Below, one piece after another: positions 22,810 to 31,319 of a DNA stretch of 37,419 bases. The DNA is from Spirochaetota bacterium. Lineage in GTDB: Bacteria; Spirochaetota; Brachyspiria; Brachyspirales; JACRPF01. The notes under the pieces were generated by a model, which saw only the letters and a program-made list of their open reading frames with translations, was not told the DNA's origin and did no database searches. Numbering within the stretch: the stretch's first letter is position 1; each line of letters opens with the position of its first letter. The position numbers were made by a program, and so were the translations under genes. The stretch lies in NCBI GenBank assembly GCA_038043445.1, contig JBBTBY010000152.1:1-37419 (forward strand), given 5' to 3'.

Positions 22810-24309
22810 CTAGACGGCAAGTTTCTTTTCCAGGCGATGCACCATGTCGCGGAGCGGCAGTACCCCTGCCGGCGGTGTGATCGCACGGCGGACGAATTGC
22901 GGGATGCCGATGCGGTTGACGAACGTTCCCTCTGACTCGCCGAGCGCCGTTATCGGGAGCGACACTGCCGCACGGTCGGTTATTGCGTTCGCATGAGCGG
23001 AGAAAATGAAAAGTTCGGCCTTCGTTGCGAGAAGGGCCGTCATGATATCATCCATCGCTTCGAGCACCGGGTCGAGCACGATGACGGCGGCGGTGATGTC
23101 CGCTCCCAGTCTGTCGATGAGCGTCCGGGCAGGTGTATCCGCACGGCAGCCTGCCTCGGCGGCACCGAGCGAATTCGGGTGTCTGTCCCGGCTTATAAGG
23201 AGTTCGTCAAGCAGTTCAGTGCTGCCGGAGAGCTGTTCGTCGGTGATGCGGTGATCGATATCGGTTATCCCCATCGATAAAAAATGGTCTTTTAACGCAG
23301 CGTTGTCCTCATTGCTGTACCATGCCGACGCGATGACGGCAATATGCCTGGGCGTATGAGAACTGAGACGCGCATCGAACGCGGCAACAGCGGCATCGAG
23401 GGTCGATCCCTTCCCGCCGATACGCGCGGTAAGAAGGCGCCGTGTTCTGTCATTGCCGGACCGATACCCGAAACGCCCGCGGTCGCAGATGATGCTCCCG
23501 TTTATCTTTTCGTTCACGCGCGGTGTTATCCGCACGATGCCTTCGCCGATGCGGTTCGGGTCGCTGTGTATATCGATGGCGCATCCGGTAGCGCATGACA
23601 TGCAGAGAGAGGGCTTCTTGTCCAGATACCACACCCGGCGTTTGAAACGGAAATCCGCTGCGGTAAGCGCGCCGACGGGACAGAGGTCGACCGTGTTCCC
23701 CTGATAGTCGTTCTCCCATTCATGGTCGCGGAACGTGTCGAATTCCATTTCGCTTCCGCGGTGAACACGGGCATAGGGCGCGTCCCTGGTGACCGTTTCA
23801 AAGAACGATTGACAGCGTCCGCAGTGTATACAGCGGTTCTGGTCGCGAATTATCCGGTCCGATATCTTCTTTTTTTCCGTACGCCGTTTCTTGAACGCAA
23901 ATCGCGTCTTGCCGGCGCCGTAGGTATAGGCATAGTTCTGCAGCGTGCATTCGCCGGATTTATCGCATACGGGGCAGTCGAGGGGGTGATTGATGAGATA
24001 CATCTCCATGAGCATGCGGCGGAATGCGCGTACCTTGGCGCTCTTCATGTTGAGCACATGCATGCCCTCGCGCACCGCGGTATTGCAGGCCGGCTGGAGT
24101 TTCGGCGTCCATTTTATCGTCTCGCCGGATGCATCCTTGATGGCGCTGCCAAGTTCGACGAGACACATGCGGCAATTGCCCGATACCGGGAGGGTGGGGT
24201 GGAAACAGATATGCGGTATATGATGTTTCTTCGTTTCGTTCACGGCGTGCAGCAGATTTTTTTTCTCGTCAACCCTGAGCGTTTCGCCGTCGATGATGAT
24301 GTCGACCAT
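22810..24309 (-). CDS. nuoG: NADH-quinone oxidoreductase subunit G, short form
   Basis: 499 residues carrying the iron-sulfur part of NuoG: 2Fe-2S ligands C35, C46, C49 and C75; the His-Cys3 cluster H108, C112, C115 and C121; 4Fe-4S ligands C160, C163, C166 and C210; and a fourth 4Fe-4S motif C236, C239, C243 plus a Cys near 275 at the entry of the molybdopterin-like domain. That last domain is only about 220 residues, well short of the 650-900 residue total I expect for most NuoG proteins, though the end looks natural (LPITALGESEGTFVNRIG...). It could instead belong to a ferredoxin-linked or hydrogenase-type complex. No nuoE, nuoF or nuoI is adjacent. The start follows a promoter with no leader. 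Confidence 0.85.
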   Translation of the reverse strand: MVDIIIDGETLRVDEKKNLLHAVNETKKHHIPHICFHPTLPVSGNCRMCLVELGSAIKDASGETIKWTPKLQPACNTAVREGMHVLNMKSAKVRAFRRMLMEMYLINHPLDCPVCDKSGECTLQNYAYTYGAGKTRFAFKKRRTEKKKISDRIIRDQNRCIHCGRCQSFFETVTRDAPYARVHRGSEMEFDTFRDHEWENDYQGNTVDLCPVGALTAADFRFKRRVWYLDKKPSLCMSCATGCAIDIHSDPNRIGEGIVRITPRVNEKINGSIICDRGRFGYRSGNDRTRRLLTARIGGKGSTLDAAVAAFDARLSSHTPRHIAVIASAWYSNEDNAALKDHFLSMGITDIDHRITDEQLSGSTELLDELLISRDRHPNSLGAAEAGCRADTPARTLIDRLGADITAAVIVLDPVLEAMDDIMTALLATKAELFIFSAHANAITDRAAVSLPITALGESEGTFVNRIGIPQFVRRAITPPAGVLPLRDMVHRLEKKLAV

Positions 24310-24316
24310 GGCGGGG

Positions 24317-24344
24317 ATTTTACCATGAAATACGGCGGTGTCAA
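24317..24344 (-). promoter_or_regulatory. Promoter of nuoG (leaderless type)
   Basis: Minus strand: -35 TTGACA (24344-24339), a 16-nt spacer, -10 TAAAAT (24322-24317). The ATG follows after only 7 nt (CCCCGCC), with no Shine-Dalgarno. Confidence 0.7.
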
Positions 24345-24366
24345 CAAGATATCGGCAAAAAACGCG

Positions 24367-25656
24367 TCAGTTCGCCCGGGCGCGAACCTCGGAATCCTTG
24401 CGCATGGAGCAGAATTCGCCGCACATGGTGCACTCGGCGCTGCTGTCCGGGACATCGGCGCGGTAGCGTTCGCATTTTTCACGGTCCATGGCAAGTTCGA
24501 ATTGACCGTTCCAGTCAAGCGCTTTGCGCCGCTTAGACATGGCGATATCCCATTCCATGGCGCCCGGTATGCCTTTGGCGATATCGGCTGCATGCGCAGC
24601 GATCTTGAACGCGATGACGCCTTCCTTTACATCCTCGAGATCGGGAAGCCGTAAATGCTCGGCGGGCGTTACATAACAGAGAAAATCCGCGCCTGTTTTC
24701 GCGGCGATGGCACCTCCGATGGCGCCGGTAATGTGATCGTACCCGGGGGCGACATCGGTGACAAGCGGGCCGAGTACATAAAAGGGAACATTATTACAGA
24801 GCTTTTTCTGGAGTATGATGTTCGCTTCGATCTCATGGAGCGGCACGTGCCCGGGGCCTTCTATCATCACCTGCACGCCCTTTGCGAGCGCGCGTTCGGC
24901 GAGTTCGCCGAGGACGATGAGCTCGGATATCTGCGTGCGGTCGGTGGCGTCATGGAGCGAGCCGGGCCGCATGCCGTCGCCTAATGATATCGTTACATCG
25001 TATTCGTGGAGTATGTCGAGTATCTCATCGTACTGTTCGTAGAGCGGGTTCTCCCTGCCGTTGAGCGTCATCCATTCGAGGAGCAACGCACCGCCGCGCG
25101 ATACACAGCCGACGATGCGCGTGCTTTTCTCGTACCGTGCGAGCGTCTCGCGATTGATGCCGGAATGTATCGTCATGAAATCGACGCCTTCTTCCGCCTG
25201 CCGTGTTATCGTATCGATGAGCTCTTTCGCCGTGAGCGACGAGGGTGCGCGCGCTGCTTTTATCACATCATGCGCCGCCTGATATATCGGCACCGTACCG
25301 ATGGGGACCGTGCATTCCTTGAGGATGCGCGAGCGGATCCCGGCGAGATCGCCGCCGGTGGAAAGGTCCATGATGGCATCGGCACCGTAGCGTATCGCGA
25401 CGCGCATCTTCTCCATTTCGAATTCAGGATTGGATGCGAGGCGTGAGGTCCCGATGTTCGCGTTCACCTTCACCGAGAGTCCGCGGCCGACACCGAGGGG
25501 CGGGATACTGCGGAGCCTGTTCCTCACGAGCGATATCTCACCCGCACGTATCCGTTCGCAAAGCAGTGTACCATCGATATGCTCTCGTTCAGAGACCGAT
25601 CGCATTTCCGGCGTTATGATGCCGGCTATCGCGTTCTCTCGCTGCGTCTTATGCAT
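24367..25656 (-). CDS. thiC: Phosphomethylpyrimidine synthase
   Basis: A radical-SAM enzyme that converts aminoimidazole ribotide to HMP phosphate for thiamine. 429 residues, the short form without the N-terminal extension of proteobacterial ThiC. Recognisable: VNANIGTSRLASN, DLSTGGDLAGIR, FMTIHSGI, SRGGALLLEWM, SLGDGMRPGS, MIEGPGHVPLHEI, LGPLVTDVAPGYDHITGAIG. The C-terminal cluster motif reads CTMCGEFC, that is CX2CX3C. A TTG two codons upstream (25662) is an alternative start. No TPP riboswitch elements are visible in the 180-bp upstream region, and no other thi genes lie nearby. Confidence 0.94.
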   Translation of the reverse strand: MHKTQRENAIAGIITPEMRSVSEREHIDGTLLCERIRAGEISLVRNRLRSIPPLGVGRGLSVKVNANIGTSRLASNPEFEMEKMRVAIRYGADAIMDLSTGGDLAGIRSRILKECTVPIGTVPIYQAAHDVIKAARAPSSLTAKELIDTITRQAEEGVDFMTIHSGINRETLARYEKSTRIVGCVSRGGALLLEWMTLNGRENPLYEQYDEILDILHEYDVTISLGDGMRPGSLHDATDRTQISELIVLGELAERALAKGVQVMIEGPGHVPLHEIEANIILQKKLCNNVPFYVLGPLVTDVAPGYDHITGAIGGAIAAKTGADFLCYVTPAEHLRLPDLEDVKEGVIAFKIAAHAADIAKGIPGAMEWDIAMSKRRKALDWNGQFELAMDREKCERYRADVPDSSAECTMCGEFCSMRKDSEVRARAN

Positions 25657-25682
25657 GGACAAGCCTTACGGGTGTTTTTCAA

Positions 25683-25695
25683 CGTGCAATGCACG
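25683..25695. promoter_or_regulatory. Short palindrome upstream of thiC
   Basis: CGTGCA-A-TGCACG, a perfect 6-bp dyad 27 nt before the thiC ATG. A candidate operator or small hairpin in the leader; nothing else supports it. Confidence 0.3.
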
Positions 25696-25780
25696 AAAAT
25701 TCATTCTTGCCTTTCGGCACGGATGGATTAAATTTGACAGGTAGAGTATAATGATATTCGATAAAAAAGCAATTCTGCGG

Positions 25781-25824
25781 GACGATGCAGAACACGGGGC
25801 TTAAGCCCCGTGCTCTGCATCGTC
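25781..25824. repeat. Near-perfect 44-nt palindrome in the exbD leader
   Basis: Two 22-nt arms, 25781-25802 and 25803-25824, are reverse complements with a single mismatch and no spacer; the centre is GGGGCTTAAGCCCC. As RNA it would form a very stable hairpin ending 2-3 nt before the exbD Shine-Dalgarno (GAGGTGAG) and 11 nt before the ATG. It has no U-tract and so is not an intrinsic terminator. It resembles dispersed palindromic repeats of the REP type; copies elsewhere cannot be checked here. Confidence 0.8.
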
Positions 25825-25835
25825 GTGAGGTGAGC

Positions 25836-26267
25836 ATGAAGTTCAAGCGGCGGCTGAATCAGCGTGTGGCGACCGACATCAATTCGATGATCAATATGAC
25901 GAATATGATCGATGTCCTTTTCAATCTCGTGCTTTTCCTTCTCGTCAGCACCACGATGCTCAACACGCCGCAGATAAAGATACAACTCCCGAAGTCCGGT
26001 GCGCAGGAGAAGGTGAAGAACGAAGGCGTCATCATTACGATAAGCGAGGAAGGCGTCTATCACATCAATCGCGAGCGTGTGTCGCCGTCGGAGCTTTCCG
26101 CGAAGTTGCGGCAGCTTGCCGCCGAAAAGGGCGTCGATAATCCGCTCATCGTGCGCGGCGATGAGAAGATACCCTACGGCAGGCTCATGGACGTCATGGA
26201 CATGGCGAAAGCGGCGGGTTTCGTGAAGCTGAGCCTCGCCACAACGCCGCGAGAGCGGGGCCGATGA
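25836..26267 (+). CDS. exbD: ExbD/TolR-family biopolymer transport protein
   Basis: 143 residues: a basic cytoplasmic N-terminus, one membrane helix (about 24-42) with the proton-relay aspartate Asp26 in NMIDVLFNLVLFLLVS, and a periplasmic domain (QIKIQLPKSG..., then IITISEEGVYHINRERVS, PLIVRGDEKIPYGRLMDVMDMAKAAGF). It uses the proton motive force together with ExbB to drive TonB. No ExbB/TolQ gene is in the window. The ATG at 25836 is chosen from GAGGTGAG just upstream. Its stop overlaps the tonB start (ATGA). Confidence 0.9.
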   Translation: MKFKRRLNQRVATDINSMINMTNMIDVLFNLVLFLLVSTTMLNTPQIKIQLPKSGAQEKVKNEGVIITISEEGVYHINRERVSPSELSAKLRQLAAEKGVDNPLIVRGDEKIPYGRLMDVMDMAKAAGFVKLSLATTPRERGR

Positions 26268-26998
26268 GACGGTTCTTCAGTGCCGACAATCTGCCGTTCT
26301 CGTTCACCGGGTCGGTGGCCGTACATTTCATCGTGCTCATCCTTATCGTTCTCTTCTATCGGCCCGATGCCGCGATGATGGGGCGGCAGACGAGCATTGT
26401 CGTATCCGATGACGTCCGATTCTATGCGAATCCCGATTTCAGGGCGAAAGGGAGCGCCCCGGGTATGTCGCGTCCTGACGGCGGCACCAAGGCCGCTCTG
26501 GCCGATGCCGGTGTCACCGGACTGAAAGAAGATAGCGATATCCGCCCCGACGATATCGTCATTGATAATAAAAAGACCGCAGGCGGGGATGCGAAGACCG
26601 ATACGCGTTCGGCGCTCGAAAAGCTTTCCGATTATCTGAAAGGCACGGACGATGATTCCCTTTTTTCCGGCGGCGAGAAAAAAAGCGGCGGCAACACGGC
26701 CGGCGATAACAATGCCGAGGGCGTACAATGGGACGGGAATGCGCGCGGCATGCCGGTCTACAGGGACGATCCGTTATATCCCGCAGCGCTCGCCGGGAGC
26801 GGCATAGCAGGCACCGTGCTTGTTGCGGTAAAGGTCGCTCCGGACGGCAGGGTGTTTTCCCCGTCGGTGATAAAGAGTTCCGGGTACAATGAATTCGACA
26901 GGAATGCTGTTGCCGCTGCGCGGACATACCGCTTTCGCGCGATAGCCGGGGACCGCATCGATTCGGGGACATTGACGATACGATTTGTGCCGAAGTGA
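26264..26998 (+). CDS. tonB: TonB-family energy transducer
   Basis: 244 residues. One membrane anchor (about residues 14-32) near the N-terminus, a periplasmic linker, and a C-terminal TonB domain from about residue 163: PVYRDDPLYPAALAGSGIAG, then TVLVAVKVAPDGRVFSPSVIKSSGYNEFDRNAVAAARTYRFRA. The linker is rich in Gly, Asp and Lys and lacks the Pro-Glu/Pro-Lys repeats of classical TonB. It is coupled to exbD by an ATGA overlap, and tamB follows after 4 nt. The usual partner would be a TonB-dependent receptor, but here the immediate neighbours are outer-membrane biogenesis genes. Confidence 0.88.
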   Translation: MRRFFSADNLPFSFTGSVAVHFIVLILIVLFYRPDAAMMGRQTSIVVSDDVRFYANPDFRAKGSAPGMSRPDGGTKAALADAGVTGLKEDSDIRPDDIVIDNKKTAGGDAKTDTRSALEKLSDYLKGTDDDSLFSGGEKKSGGNTAGDNNAEGVQWDGNARGMPVYRDDPLYPAALAGSGIAGTVLVAVKVAPDGRVFSPSVIKSSGYNEFDRNAVAAARTYRFRAIAGDRIDSGTLTIRFVPK

Positions 26999-27002
26999 GC
27001 CG

Positions 27003-30000
27003 ATGAACACCATTCGTTCCTTCATTGTCAAGCATCCATTGGTCACTCTGGTGCTCGCCATTATCAGCGCGGGGTTCATACTGCAGCTCGCGCTGACCAT
27101 AGCGCTTGATATCGCCGTCCGCGGCATGCTTGCCTCGGCGTTCAAGGACACGTATCGCATATCAAAGGCATGGGTGACGTTCAGCTGGTGGGGCGGCGTT
27201 CGCATCGGGCGGATATCCGTTTCGTCGAAAGAGAAGCCCGCTGAGAAGATCATCACTATCGATGAGCTCATTCTGTCCCCGGATTACCGCGGATATCTCT
27301 CTTCGTTCGATATACGCCGTGCGGTCGCTGTCGCTACGGTAATAAGGCCGCGCGTCTATCTGCCGCTGCCGGAAAAAAAGATGGCAGCCGTTCCGTTCTC
27401 CGCCATCATCTCGAATGCCGTGCATATGGCCGAAGTGTTCAGCGGACGGACCGTCATCATCCATGATGGCGGCATTTCGTATGTACTGCCGTCAAAGGGC
27501 GAGCGGCGATATCTCGGTCTCATCAACGGTATCGATGCGGTGCTTGAGATATCGCGCAAGGAATACTATTGTGCGGTGAACACCCGATTCGGTTCTGCAC
27601 GCTGCAATATCGCGGCGACCATCGATCCGGCGCTTCTGTTCGCGGACGCCAATATCCTCGTGTATGACAGCGAGGGCATACAGCTCAAATACGGCCTCAC
27701 CCTTCGGCGTACCAACGGCATCGTGCGCGGCGACATGACCGATCGACGCGATGTGTCGGTAGGCTCGGCGTTCTGGGACAGCGACCGCGGGACGTATGAT
27801 GTCCGTTTCTCTCACGATCGCCTCAGGCCGACGCTTATCGCAAAAGCGCTCGCGCATGCGTTCCCCGCGTTCTATGACGCGAAGACCACCGGCGTACTGC
27901 AGGTGCTCCGCAATGAGGTCGAGGGGCTTTCCCTCCTCGCTGTCGATGCACGGCTGCGCAGGAACGAGATTGGCTCCGATCGATACGTCAGCCTGCGCAT
28001 GTCCGGGGGCAGCAGCGAAGTTCGGCTTCGTGTGAGCGCGGACGATAACGGGGTGACGGCGGACGCACGTGTACGGTACGGCGGCGGGAGTGCGAATGCA
28101 CAGGCGCGATTCGCTTTTTCGGGGCCATTCCCGGAACGTGTCGTTTTTTCGTCCTCTTCGTTCCCGCTCGGGGCTTCACGGCTGACCGCTCGTATCAATG
28201 CGGAGTCGATCGGATCGGATGCGGGGCAATACCGATACCGTATCGGTATCTATGACATGCGTTTCGGCGATTATTATGGTGCACGCGCCCAATTCGTCGC
28301 CGGATACGAGACGAGTTCGAAGACCATGTCTTTCTTGAGCACGCATGAAGGGTTCCGCGTTGCCGGGTCGATATGCTCGGACCCGGCAGCAGCAGCGGTC
28401 GCCGATATCTCTGTCGCCAAGCTGCCCTTATCCCTTTTTACCGCGTTCAGCGGACTGGGCGCGCTCGGGGGCTCCGCCCTCGTCGATCTCGGCTATACCG
28501 CGGTCCGCATCAAGGGGAAGGAAGTGCATCGCCTGACATCATCGGTGAGCGAGGGGTTCACCGGCAGGAAGATCGCCGGGCTCGAGGGGGGTATGGATGA
28601 TGCTCGTATCGAATGTCGCGATCTTTTTGTGCATACCGGACTGGGCACGGTGCGCTTTTCCGGCATGATAGACGGAACGACGGGTGATGCGTTCTCCATC
28701 AACGGGAGCTTGAAGACCCCCGCGGGCATCTATCCCATCGGAGGGAGTATTGCCGGGAAGGAACGGCGTACTATCGCGATAGGCTCGAAGGACGGGAATA
28801 TTTCCGTGAACGGGTTCGCCGGCATGGACGGCGTACGCATCATGGTGCGTACCGGACTTCTGCCGATTCATCAGCGAATATCGGCCGGGATACGACTTCT
28901 CATCGATACCGCGGCGACGAACGGCATAGTATCCGGTTCGCTCACCATGCGCGAGCGGTCAGCAACGCCGATATCCGCAGGGGCGTCGTTCCGGCTCATG
29001 AAAGAGCTCGTACTCGATACGCTGTACTATGAATGGGGAGGGCTGCGCCTGACGGGGAGCGGCACGGTCGGCATGAGGGATGATGTGCTTCACGCAGAAG
29101 CGGCTTTGTTCACCCCGGCATCCAACGGCACGGCCATGATCGATCTTGATGTGAACGGGGAGCGCATCAACAGCGAGATAAAGATCGATAATATCTCGTC
29201 GGCCCATTTCGTCCATGTCCCGAACGTGATGGGGGATATCGCGGCGCGTATCGAAGTGGGCGGGACGTTTTCCGATCCGTACATAACGCTCAGGAAATTT
29301 TCCCTCCTGCGTACCGATATTTTCGGCGACCGTTACGACATCACCTGTCGGGGTACCGTGAGGAACGGCGAAGTCGCGCTCTTCGACGGCGTTATGAAAA
29401 AGACCGGTGCGCGCGGGTATCCGGTCACCGACGAGCAGCTCATCTATCTCCGCCGGATATTCCTGTCGCCCGATCAGACCGATATTCAGGTCGAATGCCG
29501 CAATTTCGATTATCTGAGCGTATTCGACGGCGCGCTTGCGATACGGTCCGTACGCCGCGGGAAGACGCGCTATGTATCGGCGTCAACGGCGAATTTCCTT
29601 GTTAATAAAAAGGCCATACCGCCGTTCTCTTTTGTCATGGACGATCGCGATGGTGTGGCGATATTCTCCTCGCAGACGGGGCATGGCCTGCGCGGGACGC
29701 TCACGAGGGGCGACCGGGGACGGCGGACGGATGTCCGGCTCGGTTATTTCCTCGACAATAACGAGCAGATATCGGCAAAGGGTTTTGTGCAGGACGGTAT
29801 CGCGCGGATAGCAGTAACCTCGAGCACGATGACGGCGGCGCCGCTTGCGCTGCTCAGTCATTTCCTTTTTGTCAGGCTTGACGGCGAGGCGTACCTGTTC
29901 GAGAAGAACGGGAAGAAATATACGCTCTATCTCGATGCGACCGGCCCGCTCGGCGACCTCTCGTTCTCCGGGCGCTTCCGGAGCCGAGCCCAGGTGAGGC

Positions 30001-31319
30001 TGAACCTGTTCCAGAACGAGTTCCGCGACTGTGTTCTCGATCTCGGCTTTGAGAACAAGCGTATCGTCGCGAATGAATGCTCTTTCCGCGACGGTGCCGC
30101 GGCGGTCACGGTCAACGGCTCCGTTTCCATTGCGCGGAACATGATCGATCAGCTTGCGTTCCGTGTGATAAGCTCATCGAACACCATGCTCACCGCCTCC
30201 GCGGACCTCGGTTTCCTCAGGCTCGACGGTCCGGCAGCGTTCCATCTTGATTTTTCAGAAAGTTTCCTGTTCCCGCGGATCACGGGTGCGGTGCAGACGA
30301 GGAACAGCGATATCATGTTCATCGGCGGCGGGAACTCGGCATATCGCCCCCGCTTCGGCGAGTTCTTTATCAATGCCGCATGGAACCTTGCGATAGCTGC
30401 AGGGAACAGCGTTCATTTCTACAATGCGATCGTCGGGGATTCGTATATCAAGGACGGCTCGAGCATGCGCATACTCGGGCGCGCGTCGGACCAGACGCTT
30501 GCGCTCCGCGGGAGTATCGCCGCGCATCACGGAACGGCGTACTATCTCAACAACGCGTATCAGCTTGAGAACCTCACGGTGACTTTTCCGGAGCTTGCGA
30601 GCTTCGATCCCATCATCGAGGGACGCGGGAAAACAAGGAAAAAGTTCCGTGTCGGCAGCGAAACACTCGATGTGACGCTCTATCTCGAGGTGTCGGGGCG
30701 CTTTTCCGAGATCATGAAGAACCCCATGTACGCCACGAGCGTTCCCGCGCGTTTCTATACCGTGCCTGCTGTCAAGGACGAGTACGTGCGCGAACTGGTG
30801 GGGCTCCCCGCCGCCCGGGAAGAGCGCACTCCCGGGAGTGCGGAGGACGAGATGCAGCGTACGCTCGCGAGCGTGCTCCCCGCGGACATGATCATGCGCG
30901 ACAGCGTGCTCCGCCCGCTCGAGCGCAATGTGCGGCGTTTCACCGGTCTTGATTATTTCGGCATCGAGACAGGCGCGTTCAGCCGCCTTTCCATGTCGCT
31001 CCTGACGAATACGCTCTCGGGCGTGCTCGATAACCCCGGGTATTTCCTGCAGGACACGCGGGTATCGTTCGGGAAGTATCTGCCGTTCAATCAGATCGCG
31101 AATTTCCTTCCTGAGATCTATCTGAAATACAATTTGACGATCATCGGGAATCTTGGTTTATGGGAACATGAGCGGGTGCTTCAGCATGAGCTGGCCGTGG
31201 AACTGGACTTGGCACAGTTCTCCGACCTTGCAAATTTTATCTTTGAATATACAATTGACCCGTCAAGCGTGACCAATATCGAACAAAAAATAAGCGTTAG
31301 TACGAGATGGAGATTTTAA
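27003..31319 (+). CDS. tamB: TamB/AsmA-like translocation and assembly protein
   Basis: 1438 residues. An N-terminal membrane anchor (about 13-36, LVTLVLAIISAGFILQLALTI) is followed by a very long beta-rich periplasmic region (repeated strands such as VSLRMSGGSSEVRLRV and HAEAALFTPASNGTAMIDLD) and a C-terminal DUF490/TamB domain (about 1090-1438: AYYLNNAYQLENLTVTFPE, DVTLYLEVSGRF, then LPEIYLKYNLTIIGNL). TamB-like proteins form a hydrophobic groove bridging the inner and outer membranes and take part in outer-membrane protein assembly or phospholipid transport. Its last 13 bp overlap bamA. The start at 27003 (MNTIRSF) gives the anchor directly. Confidence 0.88.
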   Translation: MNTIRSFIVKHPLVTLVLAIISAGFILQLALTIALDIAVRGMLASAFKDTYRISKAWVTFSWWGGVRIGRISVSSKEKPAEKIITIDELILSPDYRGYLSSFDIRRAVAVATVIRPRVYLPLPEKKMAAVPFSAIISNAVHMAEVFSGRTVIIHDGGISYVLPSKGERRYLGLINGIDAVLEISRKEYYCAVNTRFGSARCNIAATIDPALLFADANILVYDSEGIQLKYGLTLRRTNGIVRGDMTDRRDVSVGSAFWDSDRGTYDVRFSHDRLRPTLIAKALAHAFPAFYDAKTTGVLQVLRNEVEGLSLLAVDARLRRNEIGSDRYVSLRMSGGSSEVRLRVSADDNGVTADARVRYGGGSANAQARFAFSGPFPERVVFSSSSFPLGASRLTARINAESIGSDAGQYRYRIGIYDMRFGDYYGARAQFVAGYETSSKTMSFLSTHEGFRVAGSICSDPAAAAVADISVAKLPLSLFTAFSGLGALGGSALVDLGYTAVRIKGKEVHRLTSSVSEGFTGRKIAGLEGGMDDARIECRDLFVHTGLGTVRFSGMIDGTTGDAFSINGSLKTPAGIYPIGGSIAGKERRTIAIGSKDGNISVNGFAGMDGVRIMVRTGLLPIHQRISAGIRLLIDTAATNGIVSGSLTMRERSATPISAGASFRLMKELVLDTLYYEWGGLRLTGSGTVGMRDDVLHAEAALFTPASNGTAMIDLDVNGERINSEIKIDNISSAHFVHVPNVMGDIAARIEVGGTFSDPYITLRKFSLLRTDIFGDRYDITCRGTVRNGEVALFDGVMKKTGARGYPVTDEQLIYLRRIFLSPDQTDIQVECRNFDYLSVFDGALAIRSVRRGKTRYVSASTANFLVNKKAIPPFSFVMDDRDGVAIFSSQTGHGLRGTLTRGDRGRRTDVRLGYFLDNNEQISAKGFVQDGIARIAVTSSTMTAAPLALLSHFLFVRLDGEAYLFEKNGKKYTLYLDATGPLGDLSFSGRFRSRAQVRLNLFQNEFRDCVLDLGFENKRIVANECSFRDGAAAVTVNGSVSIARNMIDQLAFRVISSSNTMLTASADLGFLRLDGPAAFHLDFSESFLFPRITGAVQTRNSDIMFIGGGNSAYRPRFGEFFINAAWNLAIAAGNSVHFYNAIVGDSYIKDGSSMRILGRASDQTLALRGSIAAHHGTAYYLNNAYQLENLTVTFPELASFDPIIEGRGKTRKKFRVGSETLDVTLYLEVSGRFSEIMKNPMYATSVPARFYTVPAVKDEYVRELVGLPAAREERTPGSAEDEMQRTLASVLPADMIMRDSVLRPLERNVRRFTGLDYFGIETGAFSRLSMSLLTNTLSGVLDNPGYFLQDTRVSFGKYLPFNQIANFLPEIYLKYNLTIIGNLGLWEHERVLQHELAVELDLAQFSDLANFIFEYTIDPSSVTNIEQKISVSTRWRF

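Noticed and set aside
25731-25750. TTGACA followed by TATAAT upstream of exbD as a promoter
   Set aside because: The spacer is only 7 nt, too short for a sigma-70 promoter; no other -35 box at 16-18 nt is convincing, so I list no exbD promoter.
25785-25835. An upstream start of exbD reading MQNTGLKPRAL
   Set aside because: It is a translation of the palindrome; the Shine-Dalgarno and family N-terminus fit the ATG at 25836.
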